A stretch of 64,000 nucleotides of DNA, taken from contig CM000855.1 of the NCBI GenBank assembly GCA_000163995.1, positions 886,634 to 950,633 of the forward strand, read 5' to 3'. The notes beneath the pieces are model-generated. The model had not been told where the DNA came from. It did no database searches and worked only from the letters and a program-made list of their open reading frames with translations. Source of the DNA: Campylobacter jejuni subsp. jejuni 414 (GTDB lineage Bacteria > Campylobacterota > Campylobacteria > Campylobacterales > Campylobacteraceae). Both the position numbers and the translations under genes were made by a program. Shown here in pieces: positions 38,120 through 48,139 of the stretch. The stretch's first letter is position 1, and every line of letters begins with the position of its first letter.

Positions 38120-38626
38120 TTAATGGCCACCTTTGTGTAAAAAATAAAGCCCCACACAAAGAGCTAAAATAGATCCAGCAAGAAAAGCCATATCCACAGG
38201 AGTAGAAAATTTCATTTGTAAAACCCTCTGAAAGAAATTTACCACCAAAACCATGATAATAACTTTTGCAAGCTTATCTTTTAATTGATCCAAGCTATGC
38301 ACCTCTAAAACCTTACTTTGCTTTGTTTGTTTAAATTCTTCTATTTCGCTAATAAAAAGCTCATAAACCCCAAAAGAAAAAATAAACAAAACCAAAGCCA
38401 TTAAATAAAGGTCAACAGCCCCTATAATCAAAGCCACCACATCCTCATGCAAATCCACATTAGAACCTGCATCAAAAAAATAATTATAGGTATAAAATAT
38501 AACCTTTAAAACATCATAACTTGCAATAAAAAACAATACAAAAGCTCCAATTAAACCAAAAATTACGGGTAAAATTGTAACAATACGGCTTCTAACAAGC
38601 AAAGATTCAAATATTTTTTCTAACAT
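38120..38626 (-). CDS. YqhA-family (UPF0114) integral membrane protein
   Basis: The 168-residue protein has about four membrane helices and the family pattern LLVRSRIVTILPVIFGLIGA, LIIGAVDLYLMALVLFIFSFG and ELFISEIEEFK. The function of the family is unknown. It follows asd by 8 bp on the same strand and is the last gene of the flgR-asd-yqhA stretch. Confidence 0.84.
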   Translation of the reverse strand: MLEKIFESLLVRSRIVTILPVIFGLIGAFVLFFIASYDVLKVIFYTYNYFFDAGSNVDLHEDVVALIIGAVDLYLMALVLFIFSFGVYELFISEIEEFKQTKQSKVLEVHSLDQLKDKLAKVIIMVLVVNFFQRVLQMKFSTPVDMAFLAGSILALCVGLYFLHKGGH

Positions 38627-38634
38627 TTTTTTCC

Positions 38635-39666
38635 TTATTTATTCTTTAATTCTAACCATTTTTGAGCAATGCGTACAGCATTTGTTGCAGCACCTACACG
38701 AATTTGATCTGCTACACACCAAAGATGGAGTATTTGTTTATCATACACATCAGCACGAATTCTTCCTACATAAGTTTCATTGGTATCACTTGTCATCAAA
38801 GGCGTAGGGTATTTTTTATTTTTAGGATCATCCATGACTACAACACTGGGTGCTTTTTCTAAAATTTCTTTAGCTTTTTTTACATCTACCTCTTTTTCAA
38901 AATGCATAGTAATAGCCTCACTATGACTTCTTAAAACAGGCACTCTAACACAAGTAGCTGAAATTTCTAAATTTTTATGTAAAATTTTTTGAGTTTCATT
39001 AACCATTTTAAGTTCTTCTTTCGTGTAATCATTATCCATAAAGACATCTATTTGCGGAATAAGATTGAGTGCTAAAGTATAAGGAAAAATTTGAGCTTTA
39101 AACTCATCAAGTTTAAAAGTAAAAAAACTCTGCATAGCTTCAACTAATTCTTGCATTCCTTCTTTTCCTGCACCACTTGCAGCCTGATAAGTGCTTACAT
39201 CAACACGCTTTAAACCGAATACATCATTTAAGGGTTTTAAAACTTGCACCATTTGTATAGTAGAGCAATTTGGATTAGCAATAATCCCTGTTTTTTTCCA
39301 AGCTTTAATATCCTCAGGATTACATTCAGGAACTACCAAAGGAACATCTTTTTCCATTCTAAAATGGCTCGTATTATCAATCACAATAGCGCCAGATTCT
39401 ACTGCAAATTTAGCATATTTTTCACTCACACTTCCGCCTGCACTAAAAAAAGCAATATCAACAGGATTTTCTTTAAATATATTTTGCGTAAGCTCTTTAA
39501 CTTTATAAATCTTTCCTTTAAATTCTACTTCATTTCCTGTACTTTTTGCACTTGCTAAAGGTAAAATACTCTCTACAGGAAAATCAAGCTCATCTAAAAC
39601 ATTTAAAAGCTCTTCTCCAACCGCCCCTGTAGCACCTACAATGGCTATTTTTTGTTTTTTTGACAC
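38635..39666 (-). CDS. asd: Asd, aspartate-semialdehyde dehydrogenase
   Basis: Asd reduces aspartyl phosphate to the semialdehyde for lysine/diaminopimelate, threonine and methionine synthesis. The 343-residue protein has the NADP loop VGATGAVGEELL, the catalytic cysteine in NPNCSTIQM, and the substrate-site YQAASGAGKEGM and RVPVLRSHSEA. It starts at a GTG (39664-39666) with AAGGAT upstream, sharing one base with the flgR stop. It probably depends on the flgR transcript. Confidence 0.95.
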   Translation of the reverse strand: MSKKQKIAIVGATGAVGEELLNVLDELDFPVESILPLASAKSTGNEVEFKGKIYKVKELTQNIFKENPVDIAFFSAGGSVSEKYAKFAVESGAIVIDNTSHFRMEKDVPLVVPECNPEDIKAWKKTGIIANPNCSTIQMVQVLKPLNDVFGLKRVDVSTYQAASGAGKEGMQELVEAMQSFFTFKLDEFKAQIFPYTLALNLIPQIDVFMDNDYTKEELKMVNETQKILHKNLEISATCVRVPVLRSHSEAITMHFEKEVDVKKAKEILEKAPSVVVMDDPKNKKYPTPLMTSDTNETYVGRIRADVYDKQILHLWCVADQIRVGAATNAVRIAQKWLELKNK

Positions 39667-40968
39667 TACCTATCCTTTATTTTATATTTCTGAATTTTTT
39701 CATTTAAAATTTTTATATCCATGCCCAAAATTTGAGAAGCTTGATCCTTATCATAATTCACACTTAAAAGAACTTCACAAATCAATTCTTTTTCTAAATT
39801 TTTCACATCTTTTTTTACACTTCTGGCCTCTAAAAATAAATCTTCGCTTGAAATTTCATCATTTTCACTTAAAATGCAAGCTCTTTGCACTACAGATATT
39901 AGCTCTCTAATATTTCCTGGAAAATCATATTCAAGTAGAGCATTTTTGGCTTCTTGACTAAGTTGTTTTTCTTTAAAATCATATTCTTTACAAGTATCTT
40001 CTAAAACCTTTTGAGCTATACCTAAAATCTCCTCTTTACGCTCTCTTAAAGGCGGGATATTGATAGGGATGGTATTTAAACGATAATATAAATCCGAACG
40101 AAATTCACCATTTTTTATTTTTTCATCTAAATTTGCATTAGTAGCACTAATAATTCTTACATCTATTTTAATGCTTTTTGTACTTCCAAGTCGTGTGATT
40201 TCTTTTTCTTGTAAGGCCCTTAAAAGTTTAGCTTGAATTTCATAAGGCATTTCACCAATTTCATCTAAAAACAAAGTGCCCTCATTGGCTATTTCAAAAA
40301 GCCCTATTTTGGTTGCATTAGCATCAGTAAAAGCACCTTTTTCAAAACCAAAAAGCTCACTTTCAATCAAATTTGCAGGAATAGCTGCCATGTTAATAGC
40401 AACAAAAGGCTTATTGGCACGTTTAGAATGGATATGAATATAACGGGAAAACACCTCTTTTCCCACTCCACTTTCTCCAAAAAACATTACAGAAGCATCA
40501 GTTTTAGCTGCTTTTTGACTTAAATTTAATGTTTTTTCTAAATTAGGAGAAGTTGAAAAAAAATCTCTATCTTCTTCTTTTTTTTCATTTTTTTTGTATC
40601 TTTTTATCAGCTGTTTTTTCTCTTATGATTTTAGCGCGTTTTATAGCTTCAACCAAGGTATCAACATCAAAAGGCTTAGTTAGAAAATCTTTTACCCCTA
40701 AACGGACTGCTTCTATAGCACGACTTAAAGTAGCATTTCCTGTCATAATGATAAAATCATATTTATTTTCACAAGCTTTAACAAATTCTATACCATCAAT
40801 TCCTGGCATATTAATATCTGTAATAATCAAATCCGTATTTTCATCTATTTTTTTTAAAGCTTCAGTAGCAGATTTATAAGATTTAATGTTAAATTCTTCA
40901 TATTCTGCTAATGCAATTTCTAAGGATTTACGCATATTAATATCATCTTCTACTATGACTAAATTCAT
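39666..40968 (-). pseudogene. flgR: FlgR, sigma-54 flagellar response regulator, out of frame at an A8 tract
   Basis: FlgR with its sensor FlgS activates sigma-54 flagellar genes. The receiver domain (40968-40585) is complete: VEDD, phospho-site Asp in LIITDINMPG, conserved Lys in FLTKPFD. The AAA+ domain (GESGVGKE, GAFTDA, GTLFLDEIGEMP, DYPGN-like DFPGNIREL) reads in another frame. At 40588-40595 the coding strand has eight A; seven restore KKIQKNEKKEEDRDFF and join the domains into a protein of about 433 residues. Phase variation of flgR at A/T tracts is reported for C. jejuni, so this looks like an OFF state. As given, only the receiver (127 aa) is made. Confidence 0.9.
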
Positions 40969-41024
40969 CCTAAGCCTTTTAAAAAATTTCTACTATAGTA
41001 TCTAATTTGTGCTTAATTTTGAAT

Positions 41025-41474
41025 TTACTTTTTTTTAAGATAATAAATTATTGCATTTTGTTCACCAAATTCTACAGTAAAACGCAAAGGTAAAATTTTA
41101 ACATAAGTTTCACTTTGAGCACGTAACAAGTCGGTATTTATAATATCCTTGACACTAATTCTAGCCCCTATAAAGCAATCACTTAACTCATCTTTATGAG
41201 AATTTAAAAAATTAAATTTAATTGTTTTTGGCATATTATCATCAATCATCCCTAAAGAATTACGAGGTAAAACTTTTAAATCTTGGTCTCTATAAGAAAT
41301 TTTACATACCCATTGTTCTTCAGTATTTTCACTTTGCGTCATTGCTAAAGATAAATTTTGATTTTGATAAAAGAGAATAAAATTTTTACTAGAAAGCTCT
41401 GCCCAAAAAATAAATTCATCTTGGGCAAAAAGCTTAAAACAAAGAAAGATTAATAAGCAAACAATTCTTTCCAC
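41025..41474 (-). CDS. flgQ: FlgQ, flagellar motility accessory protein
   Basis: The 149-residue exported protein has a signal peptide (MERIVCLLIFLCFKLFAQ) and starts at a GTG (41472-41474) inside the end of flgP, overlapping by 25 bp, so translation is coupled. C. jejuni FlgQ is needed for stable FlgP and for motility but not for making the filament (family knowledge; Cj1025c). No catalytic motif is seen. The mature protein is strand-rich. Confidence 0.82.
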   Translation of the reverse strand: MERIVCLLIFLCFKLFAQDEFIFWAELSSKNFILFYQNQNLSLAMTQSENTEEQWVCKISYRDQDLKVLPRNSLGMIDDNMPKTIKFNFLNSHKDELSDCFIGARISVKDIINTDLLRAQSETYVKILPLRFTVEFGEQNAIIYYLKKK

Positions 41475-41964
41475 TTGTCTGCGTCTATTTTAAGTTCTAA
41501 ATTTACTCTATAAAGTCCTTGGTTGAAATTTTCATCAATAATGCTTGCATTTTTAATCAAACCATTAACTTGAGCAGTAATAGTTGAACTTCTAAGCATG
41601 GCATCTTTTACAGTATCTTTACCATTTACTTTCACACCATAAAGTTTGCTTGCAAGTTGTCTATAAGCATCAGTAATCGCTGCTCTTTTAGCTAAAGCTA
41701 AAGCTTGGGCAGTAGAAACTGTATTCATCGGAGCAATTCCTTCGCCAACTGCTGTAAAACTAAGCTCTGTTTCACTAGCATCTGGAGCTAACATTTTTTC
41801 TTCTCTAATGATATTACGCACATCATCTTTATCAACTTTTTGCACGATAACATCTTGAGATGGAACAGTGCCATTTGCACTTGAATTTTTAGTTGTACTG
41901 TTTGCACTTGGTGCACAACCAGCGAAAATTCCTGCTATCACTAGCATAAAATAATTTTTTTCAT
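41450..41964 (-). pseudogene. flgP: FlgP, flagellar basal-disk lipoprotein, frameshifted within the signal peptide
   Basis: FlgP builds the periplasmic basal disk that supports the high-torque Campylobacter motor. The body (from 41947) is complete, with lipobox IFAGC and the LPP20-like core (ALALAKRAAITDAYRQLA). The natural start at 41962-41964 is followed by seven A (41955-41961 on the plus strand), which puts a stop at codon 8. With eight A it reads MKKNYFMLVIAGIFAGC and gives 171 residues, the length I recall for FlgP. Translation from the internal ATG at 41947 would give 165 residues without the positively charged start of the signal, so lipoprotein export should be poor. Confidence 0.82.
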
Positions 41965-42026
41965 TTTTACACCTTCAAAATATTGTAATAATAAATAAAA
42001 AGCAATAAGCGTTCCAACTTTACTTA

Positions 42027-44615
42027 CTATAAATCCAAATCAAAGTTTTCATCACTTAACTCATCCTCATCATTTTCCTCTTTAGGACATTTAGCAATGC
42101 TAACCACTTCATCATTTTCCACATTAACTACGATAACACCACTAGTATTACGCCCTGCTTTTCTAATACTTTGCATATCAACACGTATCATCTTACCTGA
42201 ACTTGTAAGAGCCATCAAATCCATAGTTTCATCTACTATAACCACACTAATAAGATCTTTGGTTTTCTCTGTGAGCTTCATACAAATTACACCCTTGCCA
42301 CCTCTGCTTTGTAATCTATATTCTCCAGCATTTGTGCGTTTTCCTATACCTTTTGCACTTACACTTAAAATTTCTTGCTCATCATTTTCTATGACAATCG
42401 CACCTACTAATTCGTCATTTTTCTCTTTAAACTTAATAGCCGTTACACCACGACTTACACGACCAATTTCACGCACTTTAGCAAGTGGGAATTTAATACA
42501 CATACCTTTTTTAGTTACTGCAAATAGCATTTTACCCTTTATGCTTGCACTTTCTTCATTTTCAAGATTTTCATCATCTAAATTTTTAATTTCTTGATTT
42601 TCTAAATTTTCTTCACTACCGCTAAGCAAAATTTCATCTTCATCCCTTTGAACAATAATAGCAGTTACCAGCTCATCGTTCTCATCAAGATTGATCGCCC
42701 TAACTCCTACACTTCTAATATTTTGATATTCACTTAAGTTGGTACGTTTTACTATACCATTTTTAGTAAAGAAACATAAAGACTTGCTTTCATCGAAATC
42801 TGTTGTTGGGATAATAGCCATGATTTTTTCTTCAGCTTGTAAATTGATAAGATTTACCACCGCTTTTCCTTTGGCTGTTCTTGAGCCTTCAGGAATTTTA
42901 TAAACCTTAAGCCAATAAAGCTGGCCACGATCTGTTACAAACATAAGGGTATCATGTGTATTTGCCGTAAAAAAACTTTCTATGAAATCATCATCATAGG
43001 TTGTAATAGCTAATTTTCCTTTCCCGCCTCGTTTTTGTTTTTCATATTGTTTGCTAGGCACACGCTTAATATAACCACGATGTGTAATAGTTACAACCAT
43101 ATTTTCATTAGGAATTAAATCTTCAATATCAATATCATCGTAGTCATCTTCAATTTGAGTAATGCGTGGTACATCGAATTTATTTCTTATCTCTTTTAAT
43201 TCATCACGAATTAAATTTTCAAGTAAAATTTCGCTTTTTAAAATTTCTTCAAGTCTTGCAATTTCTTTCATAAGTTCTGCAAGCTCGTTTTCAATTTTTT
43301 CTCTTTCAAGTCCTGTTAAACGACCTAATTTCATATCTAAAATAGCATTAGCCTGAAGTTCACTAAGTCCAAATTTCGCTACTAAAGAATCTCTTGCGAT
43401 ATTATTATCAGAACTATTTTTAATCAAAGCAATCACTTCGTCTATATTATCAAGTGCAATTTTAAGACCTTCTAAAATATGGGCTCTTGCTCTTGCTTTT
43501 TGAAGTTCAAAAATCGTTCTTCTGATAATAACTGTTTTTCTATGAGTTAAGAAAAGATTTAAAAGTTCTAACAAGGAGAAAATTTTGGGCTCTTTATTGT
43601 GAATTGCCAGCATAATCACACCAAAAGTACTTTCCATGGTGGTAGATTTAAATAGATTATTTAAAACAATTTCACTCATAACTTCACGCTTAAGCTCTAT
43701 AACAACACGAATTCCTTCTTTATTGCTCTCATCTCTTACTTCAGATATTCCTTCAATTTGCTTTTCTTTAACAAGCTCAGCAATCTGCTCTATAAGTCTA
43801 GCTTTATTGGTTTGATAAGGAAGCTCATCTATAACAATAACATCTTTATTTGTCTTTTTTTCAATATGAATTTTAGCACGCACTTTCACACGACCGCGCC
43901 CTGTGCGATAAGCCTCTATAATACCTTTTTTACCATAAATTATTCCACCTGTTGGAAAATCTGGTCCTTTAATAAACTGCATAATTTCTTCTAAATTTGC
44001 ATCTTTATTATCGAGTAAATATAAAAGCCCATCTATCAATTCATTTAAACTATGAGGTGGGATATTTGTCGCCATACCTACAGCTATACCGCTTGAGCCA
44101 TTTAATAATAAATTTGGAACCCTAGAAGGCAAAACATCAGGTTCACTTTCTGAACCATCATAATTTGGAACAAAATCAACCGTATCTTTATCTATATCTT
44201 TTAAAAGTTCATGAGAAAGTTTGCTCATTTTTGCTTCAGTATAACGCATCGCAGCAGCACTATCACCATCTATAGATCCAAAGTTACCTTGCCCTGTAAT
44301 AGTTGAATATCTCATAGAAAAATCTTGAGCCATTCTAACTAAAGCATCATAAACTGCTGTATCTCCATGTGGATGATAACGACCTATAACAGCACCCACT
44401 ATACGAGCTGATTTGACAAAATCTGTTCTACTTTTTGCCTCATCATTTTGCATAGCATATAAAATTCTTCTATGAACAGGCTTTAAACCATCTCTTGCAT
44501 CAGGTAAAGCACGACCTATAATAACACTCATAGAATAGTCTAAATAACTACTTTTTATAGAATTTTCTATATCTACAAGTTCAATATCAGAATCTTTGCT
44601 AAAAATATTCTCCAT
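42027..44615 (-). CDS. gyrA: GyrA, DNA gyrase subunit A
   Basis: This is the breakage-reunion subunit of gyrase. The 862-residue protein has the winged-helix quinolone region with Thr86 and Asp90 (GRYHPHGDTAVYDALV), followed by the catalytic tyrosine in RYTEAKMS. The tower and coiled-coil follow, then C-terminal beta-pinwheel repeats, including the GyrA box QKRGGKG (near 535) and later GYI/GKG-type blades, and an acidic tail DEDELSDENFDLDL. Thr86 and Asp90 are the susceptible forms, so no classical fluoroquinolone mutation is present here. Stand-alone gene. Confidence 0.97.
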   Translation of the reverse strand: MENIFSKDSDIELVDIENSIKSSYLDYSMSVIIGRALPDARDGLKPVHRRILYAMQNDEAKSRTDFVKSARIVGAVIGRYHPHGDTAVYDALVRMAQDFSMRYSTITGQGNFGSIDGDSAAAMRYTEAKMSKLSHELLKDIDKDTVDFVPNYDGSESEPDVLPSRVPNLLLNGSSGIAVGMATNIPPHSLNELIDGLLYLLDNKDANLEEIMQFIKGPDFPTGGIIYGKKGIIEAYRTGRGRVKVRAKIHIEKKTNKDVIVIDELPYQTNKARLIEQIAELVKEKQIEGISEVRDESNKEGIRVVIELKREVMSEIVLNNLFKSTTMESTFGVIMLAIHNKEPKIFSLLELLNLFLTHRKTVIIRRTIFELQKARARAHILEGLKIALDNIDEVIALIKNSSDNNIARDSLVAKFGLSELQANAILDMKLGRLTGLEREKIENELAELMKEIARLEEILKSEILLENLIRDELKEIRNKFDVPRITQIEDDYDDIDIEDLIPNENMVVTITHRGYIKRVPSKQYEKQKRGGKGKLAITTYDDDFIESFFTANTHDTLMFVTDRGQLYWLKVYKIPEGSRTAKGKAVVNLINLQAEEKIMAIIPTTDFDESKSLCFFTKNGIVKRTNLSEYQNIRSVGVRAINLDENDELVTAIIVQRDEDEILLSGSEENLENQEIKNLDDENLENEESASIKGKMLFAVTKKGMCIKFPLAKVREIGRVSRGVTAIKFKEKNDELVGAIVIENDEQEILSVSAKGIGKRTNAGEYRLQSRGGKGVICMKLTEKTKDLISVVIVDETMDLMALTSSGKMIRVDMQSIRKAGRNTSGVIVVNVENDEVVSIAKCPKEENDEDELSDENFDLDL

Positions 44616-44655
44616 AAAAATCCTTCTATTAGTTCAAAGTTTTGATTATAACATA

Positions 44656-45231
44656 TTAAACTTTTGCATCAGCTAAAACAAGAGCAAAAAGTACAGAAAT
44701 TTTATTTTTTTCTAAAACTTTTTTAGCTTCTAGAAGGCTAGAGCCAGTAGTTACTATATCATCTACTAAAATTACAGGATGATAAATAGCTTTTAAAAGT
44801 TTATAATTTCTTTTATTTTTTTGGCGAAATTCCAAACTCTTTCCAGAATATTTAATATGATTTTGCGCTTTTAAAACATTAAAAACAGGCTTTACAAATC
44901 TTGTTTTAAGATGTCTAGCTAAAATGGCAGAATGCGAATAAAGCATATCTTCAACCTTATCATCTAAAGCTATGGCATTAATGTCCACTCCAGGATTAAA
45001 AAAATCTTTAAATTTCGCAAAACTTAATTTCGCAAGCATTTTGTAAACAAAATAGCCATAAAAATAATGTTTAGAGTGAAGCAAGTGTTGTATTTCGTGA
45101 TATTTATAAAAAGAATAGACTTTAAAATCATTGTCAAGCTTTCTTATATTTAAAGAAAATTCAGAAAGCTCTAATTCGCACAAATCACAAAAGCACAGCA
45201 GAGCAAAAGCTCCGCAATTTATACATCTCAA
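44656..45231 (-). CDS. ComF-family phosphoribosyltransferase-like protein
   Basis: The 191-residue protein has an N-terminal zinc-ribbon-like pair of CxxC motifs (RCINCGAFALLCFCDLCEL) and a C-terminal PRTase motif (VILVDDIVTTGSSL). This is the layout of ComF/GntX proteins linked to DNA uptake and competence. The only sensible start is a TTG (45229-45231), which overlaps the restored mapA stop as TTGA. Translation therefore seems coupled to mapA, and the mapA frameshift would reduce it. Equivalent to Cj1028c. Confidence 0.8.
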   Translation of the reverse strand: MRCINCGAFALLCFCDLCELELSEFSLNIRKLDNDFKVYSFYKYHEIQHLLHSKHYFYGYFVYKMLAKLSFAKFKDFFNPGVDINAIALDDKVEDMLYSHSAILARHLKTRFVKPVFNVLKAQNHIKYSGKSLEFRQKNKRNYKLLKAIYHPVILVDDIVTTGSSLLEAKKVLEKNKISVLFALVLADAKV

Positions 45232-45873
45232 AGTTCAGAAATTAAACTAGCCGCTTTATTTGCCATTTGTTTTATTAGCAAATGAGTATAAAAAGTTGTT
45301 TCTTTTAAATCATAAAAAACCTTGCACATCTTGTTTGGTGCGAATTGTAAATTTCTTATTTTTATTTATATCGCTAACTTGCAAAACTCCTACTAGTTTT
45401 GAATGCAACCCTGTAACATCTTGAGTTGCCCCATAAGATGTAAATTCTAAATCAATTTTACTCACATAAGGCGAATTTTGATCGTTGTTATCAAGCACAA
45501 CTATTCCCCTATCTTCAAGCTCTTGTTTTAAATAAATGTAAAATACTGCATTAAAATTTACATCAACAAATAACTTTTTCCCTTTTGCATTTAAAACTTT
45601 TTGTTCTTCTTTTAAATCATAAAATCTATGTAAATAAACCTTTTTTAAAGCAACACCCGTATCTAAAGTGCGTTTATTAGCACAACATTGAATCCCAATA
45701 TCACTAATATATAAAAGTCCTTTAATCTTTGCTTCAAAACCATCAGGGCTTTCACAAGAACTACATTGAGAATTTTTAGAAATTTGATTAACTTGAGCAA
45801 AAGTATCTTGCTTAGTCGCGCAAGCACTCAAAAATAAAATAGGAACTATTAAAATTAAAATTTTTTTAAACAT
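45228..45873 (-). pseudogene. mapA: MapA, outer-membrane lipoprotein, frameshifted near the C-terminus
   Basis: MapA is a lipoprotein used as a C. jejuni identification marker. The signal ends in FLSAC and the main domain is complete. The run of six T in the coding strand (45314-45319) has one base too many. As given the protein ends DVQGFL after 187 residues; with five T it continues YDLKETTFYTHLLIKQMANK to TGA at 45228-45230, giving 214 residues, the length I recall for MapA. The loss of 28 C-terminal residues may or may not destroy function. Confidence 0.88.
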
Positions 45874-45950
45874 TTTTTCTCCTTAGAAAATTATTTTAAA
45901 ATTGTATTAAAAATACAAGCAAATTTCAAGCCAAGTTTTAAAATTTCTCA

Positions 45951-47741
45951 TCAATCTATCTTTAAAACACTTAAAAAAGCTTCTTGAGGCAAATTTACCT
46001 TACCTATGGCTTTCATTCTTTTTTTACCTTCTTTTTGTTTTTCTAAAAGCTTTCTTTTTCTAGTAATATCTCCACCATAACATTTTGCTGTAACATTTTT
46101 ACCCATGGATTTAACAGTTTCCCTTGCAATGATTTTATTACCAATACTTGCTTGAATGGCCACTTCAAAAAGCTGTCTAGGAACTATTTCTTTCATAGCG
46201 CTCACCAATTCTCTTCCTTTGATTTGTGCTTTTTCATTTGGCACGATAATACTTAGTGCATCGACATTTTCACCCGCCACCTTAATGTCAAGTTTGACTA
46301 AATCTCCTACTCGAAATTCTATAGGCTCATAGTCAAAACTCGCGTAACCTTTTGTTAAGGATTTTAATTTATCATAAAAATCCATCACAATCTCATTTAA
46401 AGGCACATCATATTCTAGCAAAACACGCTCGGGAGTAATATAGTCCATTTTAACCTGGACTCCCCTTTTACGATTTAAAAGAGTGATTAAATTGCCTAAA
46501 AATTCACTTGGAGTAATGATAGTAGCCTTAACATAAGGTTCTTTTATATAATCGATTTTATTAACAGGAGGAAGTTCGCTAGGATTTTGAATTTTAACAA
46601 GCTCTCCATTAGTTTGATAAATTTCATAAGTTACAGTTGGCGCTGTAGCAATCAAATCAAGATTAAATTCTCTTTCAAGTCTTTCTTTGATCACTTCCAT
46701 GTGCAAAAGCCCTAAAAATCCTACCCTAAAACCAAAACCCAATGCCAAAGAAGTTTCAGGCTCATAAGTAATGGAGCTATCATTAAGCTTTAGCTTATCT
46801 AAAGCATCTCTTAAATCTTCAAATTTATCTGTTTCTATGGGATAAAGTCCTGCAAATACAAAAGCTTTAGCCTTTTCAAAACCCCCTATAGCTTCTTTAG
46901 CTTTATTTTTTACCAAAGTGATAGTGTCGCCTACTTGCACATCACCTACGGTTTTAAGACCTAAAACCACTACACCTACTTCGCCAGATTGTAAAGATTG
47001 AGTTTTAATTGGATTTAAAGGATGAGGGTAAAAAAGATCTTGAACTGTATGTTTTTTATCTGTGCTTATTACCAAAACTTCATCATTTTTAGTAATGCTT
47101 CCTTCATAAATTCTAACTAAAGCCAAAGCACCTAAATAATTATCAAACCAAGAATCATAAATTAGAGCCTTAGTAGGCGCTTGATCATCTGTTTTTGGTG
47201 CAGGAATTTTAGTGATAATCGTTTCTATAAGTTCTTTTATACCCACACCTGTTTTAGCACTCACACAAATTGCATCTTTGCAATCTATACCTATAATATG
47301 CTCGATTTCATGCTTGACTTTTTCAATATCAGCATTTGGTAAATCGATTTTATTAATTACAGGAATAATTTCAAGATTATTTTCAAGTGCGATATAAACA
47401 TTAGCTATAGTTTGTGCTTCTACGCCCTGACTTGCATCTACTACTAGCAAAGCCCCTTCACAGCTTGCTAAAGAACGGCTTACTTCATAGGAAAAATCCA
47501 CATGGCCGGGAGTATCAATAAGATTTAAAACAAAATTTTCATTATTAAATTTATAATTTAAACGCACCGATTGTGCTTTTATAGTGATACCACGCTCTTT
47601 TTCTATATCCATAGTATCCATAACTTGTGAACTCATTTGTCTATCGCTAATAGCACCACATTCACTAATAATCCTATCTGCAAGAGTGGATTTTCCATGA
47701 TCTATATGAGCTATGATAGAAAAATTTCTAATATTTTCCAT
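45951..47741 (-). CDS. lepA: LepA (EF4), ribosome back-translocating GTPase
   Basis: LepA is a translational GTPase related to EF-G. I start at [19 protein letters not shown] (47741), because the G1 loop must lie near the N-terminus; a longer in-frame start upstream has no support. The 596-residue protein shows G1 HIDHGKST, G3 DTPGH, G4 NKID, domains II and III, and the LepA-specific C-terminus ([20 protein letters not shown]). It is intact, and it is the last backbone gene before the iron island. Confidence 0.96.
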   Translation of the reverse strand: MENIRNFSIIAHIDHGKSTLADRIISECGAISDRQMSSQVMDTMDIEKERGITIKAQSVRLNYKFNNENFVLNLIDTPGHVDFSYEVSRSLASCEGALLVVDASQGVEAQTIANVYIALENNLEIIPVINKIDLPNADIEKVKHEIEHIIGIDCKDAICVSAKTGVGIKELIETIITKIPAPKTDDQAPTKALIYDSWFDNYLGALALVRIYEGSITKNDEVLVISTDKKHTVQDLFYPHPLNPIKTQSLQSGEVGVVVLGLKTVGDVQVGDTITLVKNKAKEAIGGFEKAKAFVFAGLYPIETDKFEDLRDALDKLKLNDSSITYEPETSLALGFGFRVGFLGLLHMEVIKERLEREFNLDLIATAPTVTYEIYQTNGELVKIQNPSELPPVNKIDYIKEPYVKATIITPSEFLGNLITLLNRKRGVQVKMDYITPERVLLEYDVPLNEIVMDFYDKLKSLTKGYASFDYEPIEFRVGDLVKLDIKVAGENVDALSIIVPNEKAQIKGRELVSAMKEIVPRQLFEVAIQASIGNKIIARETVKSMGKNVTAKCYGGDITRKRKLLEKQKEGKKRMKAIGKVNLPQEAFLSVLKID

Positions 47742-48139
47742 TGTTTTCCTAAAAAATATGCTTTTTAAAAATTCTAGCAAAAATATTTTTCAGAAATGAT
47801 TAAATTTAATCTTTGATATAAAGAATTTATATGTTTTTACTCTCAAACTCTTTTTTCAAGTTTTTTTTATTTCAAAACTATAATTTGGCATACCTGCTTT
47901 ATATCAATATATTATTGGCTATTATCAAAACTTCTCCTAATTTATTAAGACAAATTTTTTAAGCTTCCCAATGATCAAAATTTGAGCGTTTTCTTGGGTT
48001 AAGTTAGATATTTAAGTATTTAAAGTATTGATTTACTTTTGCAAAGATATTGTTTTACAAGATCTTTTTTTGATTATATTTATCCAAGTAGTGATTTTAT
48101 ATTCTTTTAAATATACACAATAACCCGAAAAAATTTAAT
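47742..48139. other. 398-bp AT-rich gap between lepA and the fhu island
   Basis: No open frame of useful length is seen on either strand and no tRNA, repeat or transposase relic is recognisable. The lepA promoter should lie in its first part. The rest may be debris left by the event that placed the fhu genes here, but nothing in it can be assigned. Confidence 0.5.

Noticed and set aside
39191..39558. Two plus-strand frames opposite asd
   Set aside because: Both lie within the antisense of an intact biosynthetic gene, and no features support them.
42097..42597. 166-codon open frame antisense to gyrA
   Set aside because: It lies wholly opposite an intact gyrA and has low-complexity Ser/Leu/Ile content with no motif.
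47742..48139. Recombination relic (integrase site or repeat) at the left edge of the fhu island
   Set aside because: No direct or inverted repeat shared with the right edge near 53837-53880, and no tRNA fragment, could be found by eye.
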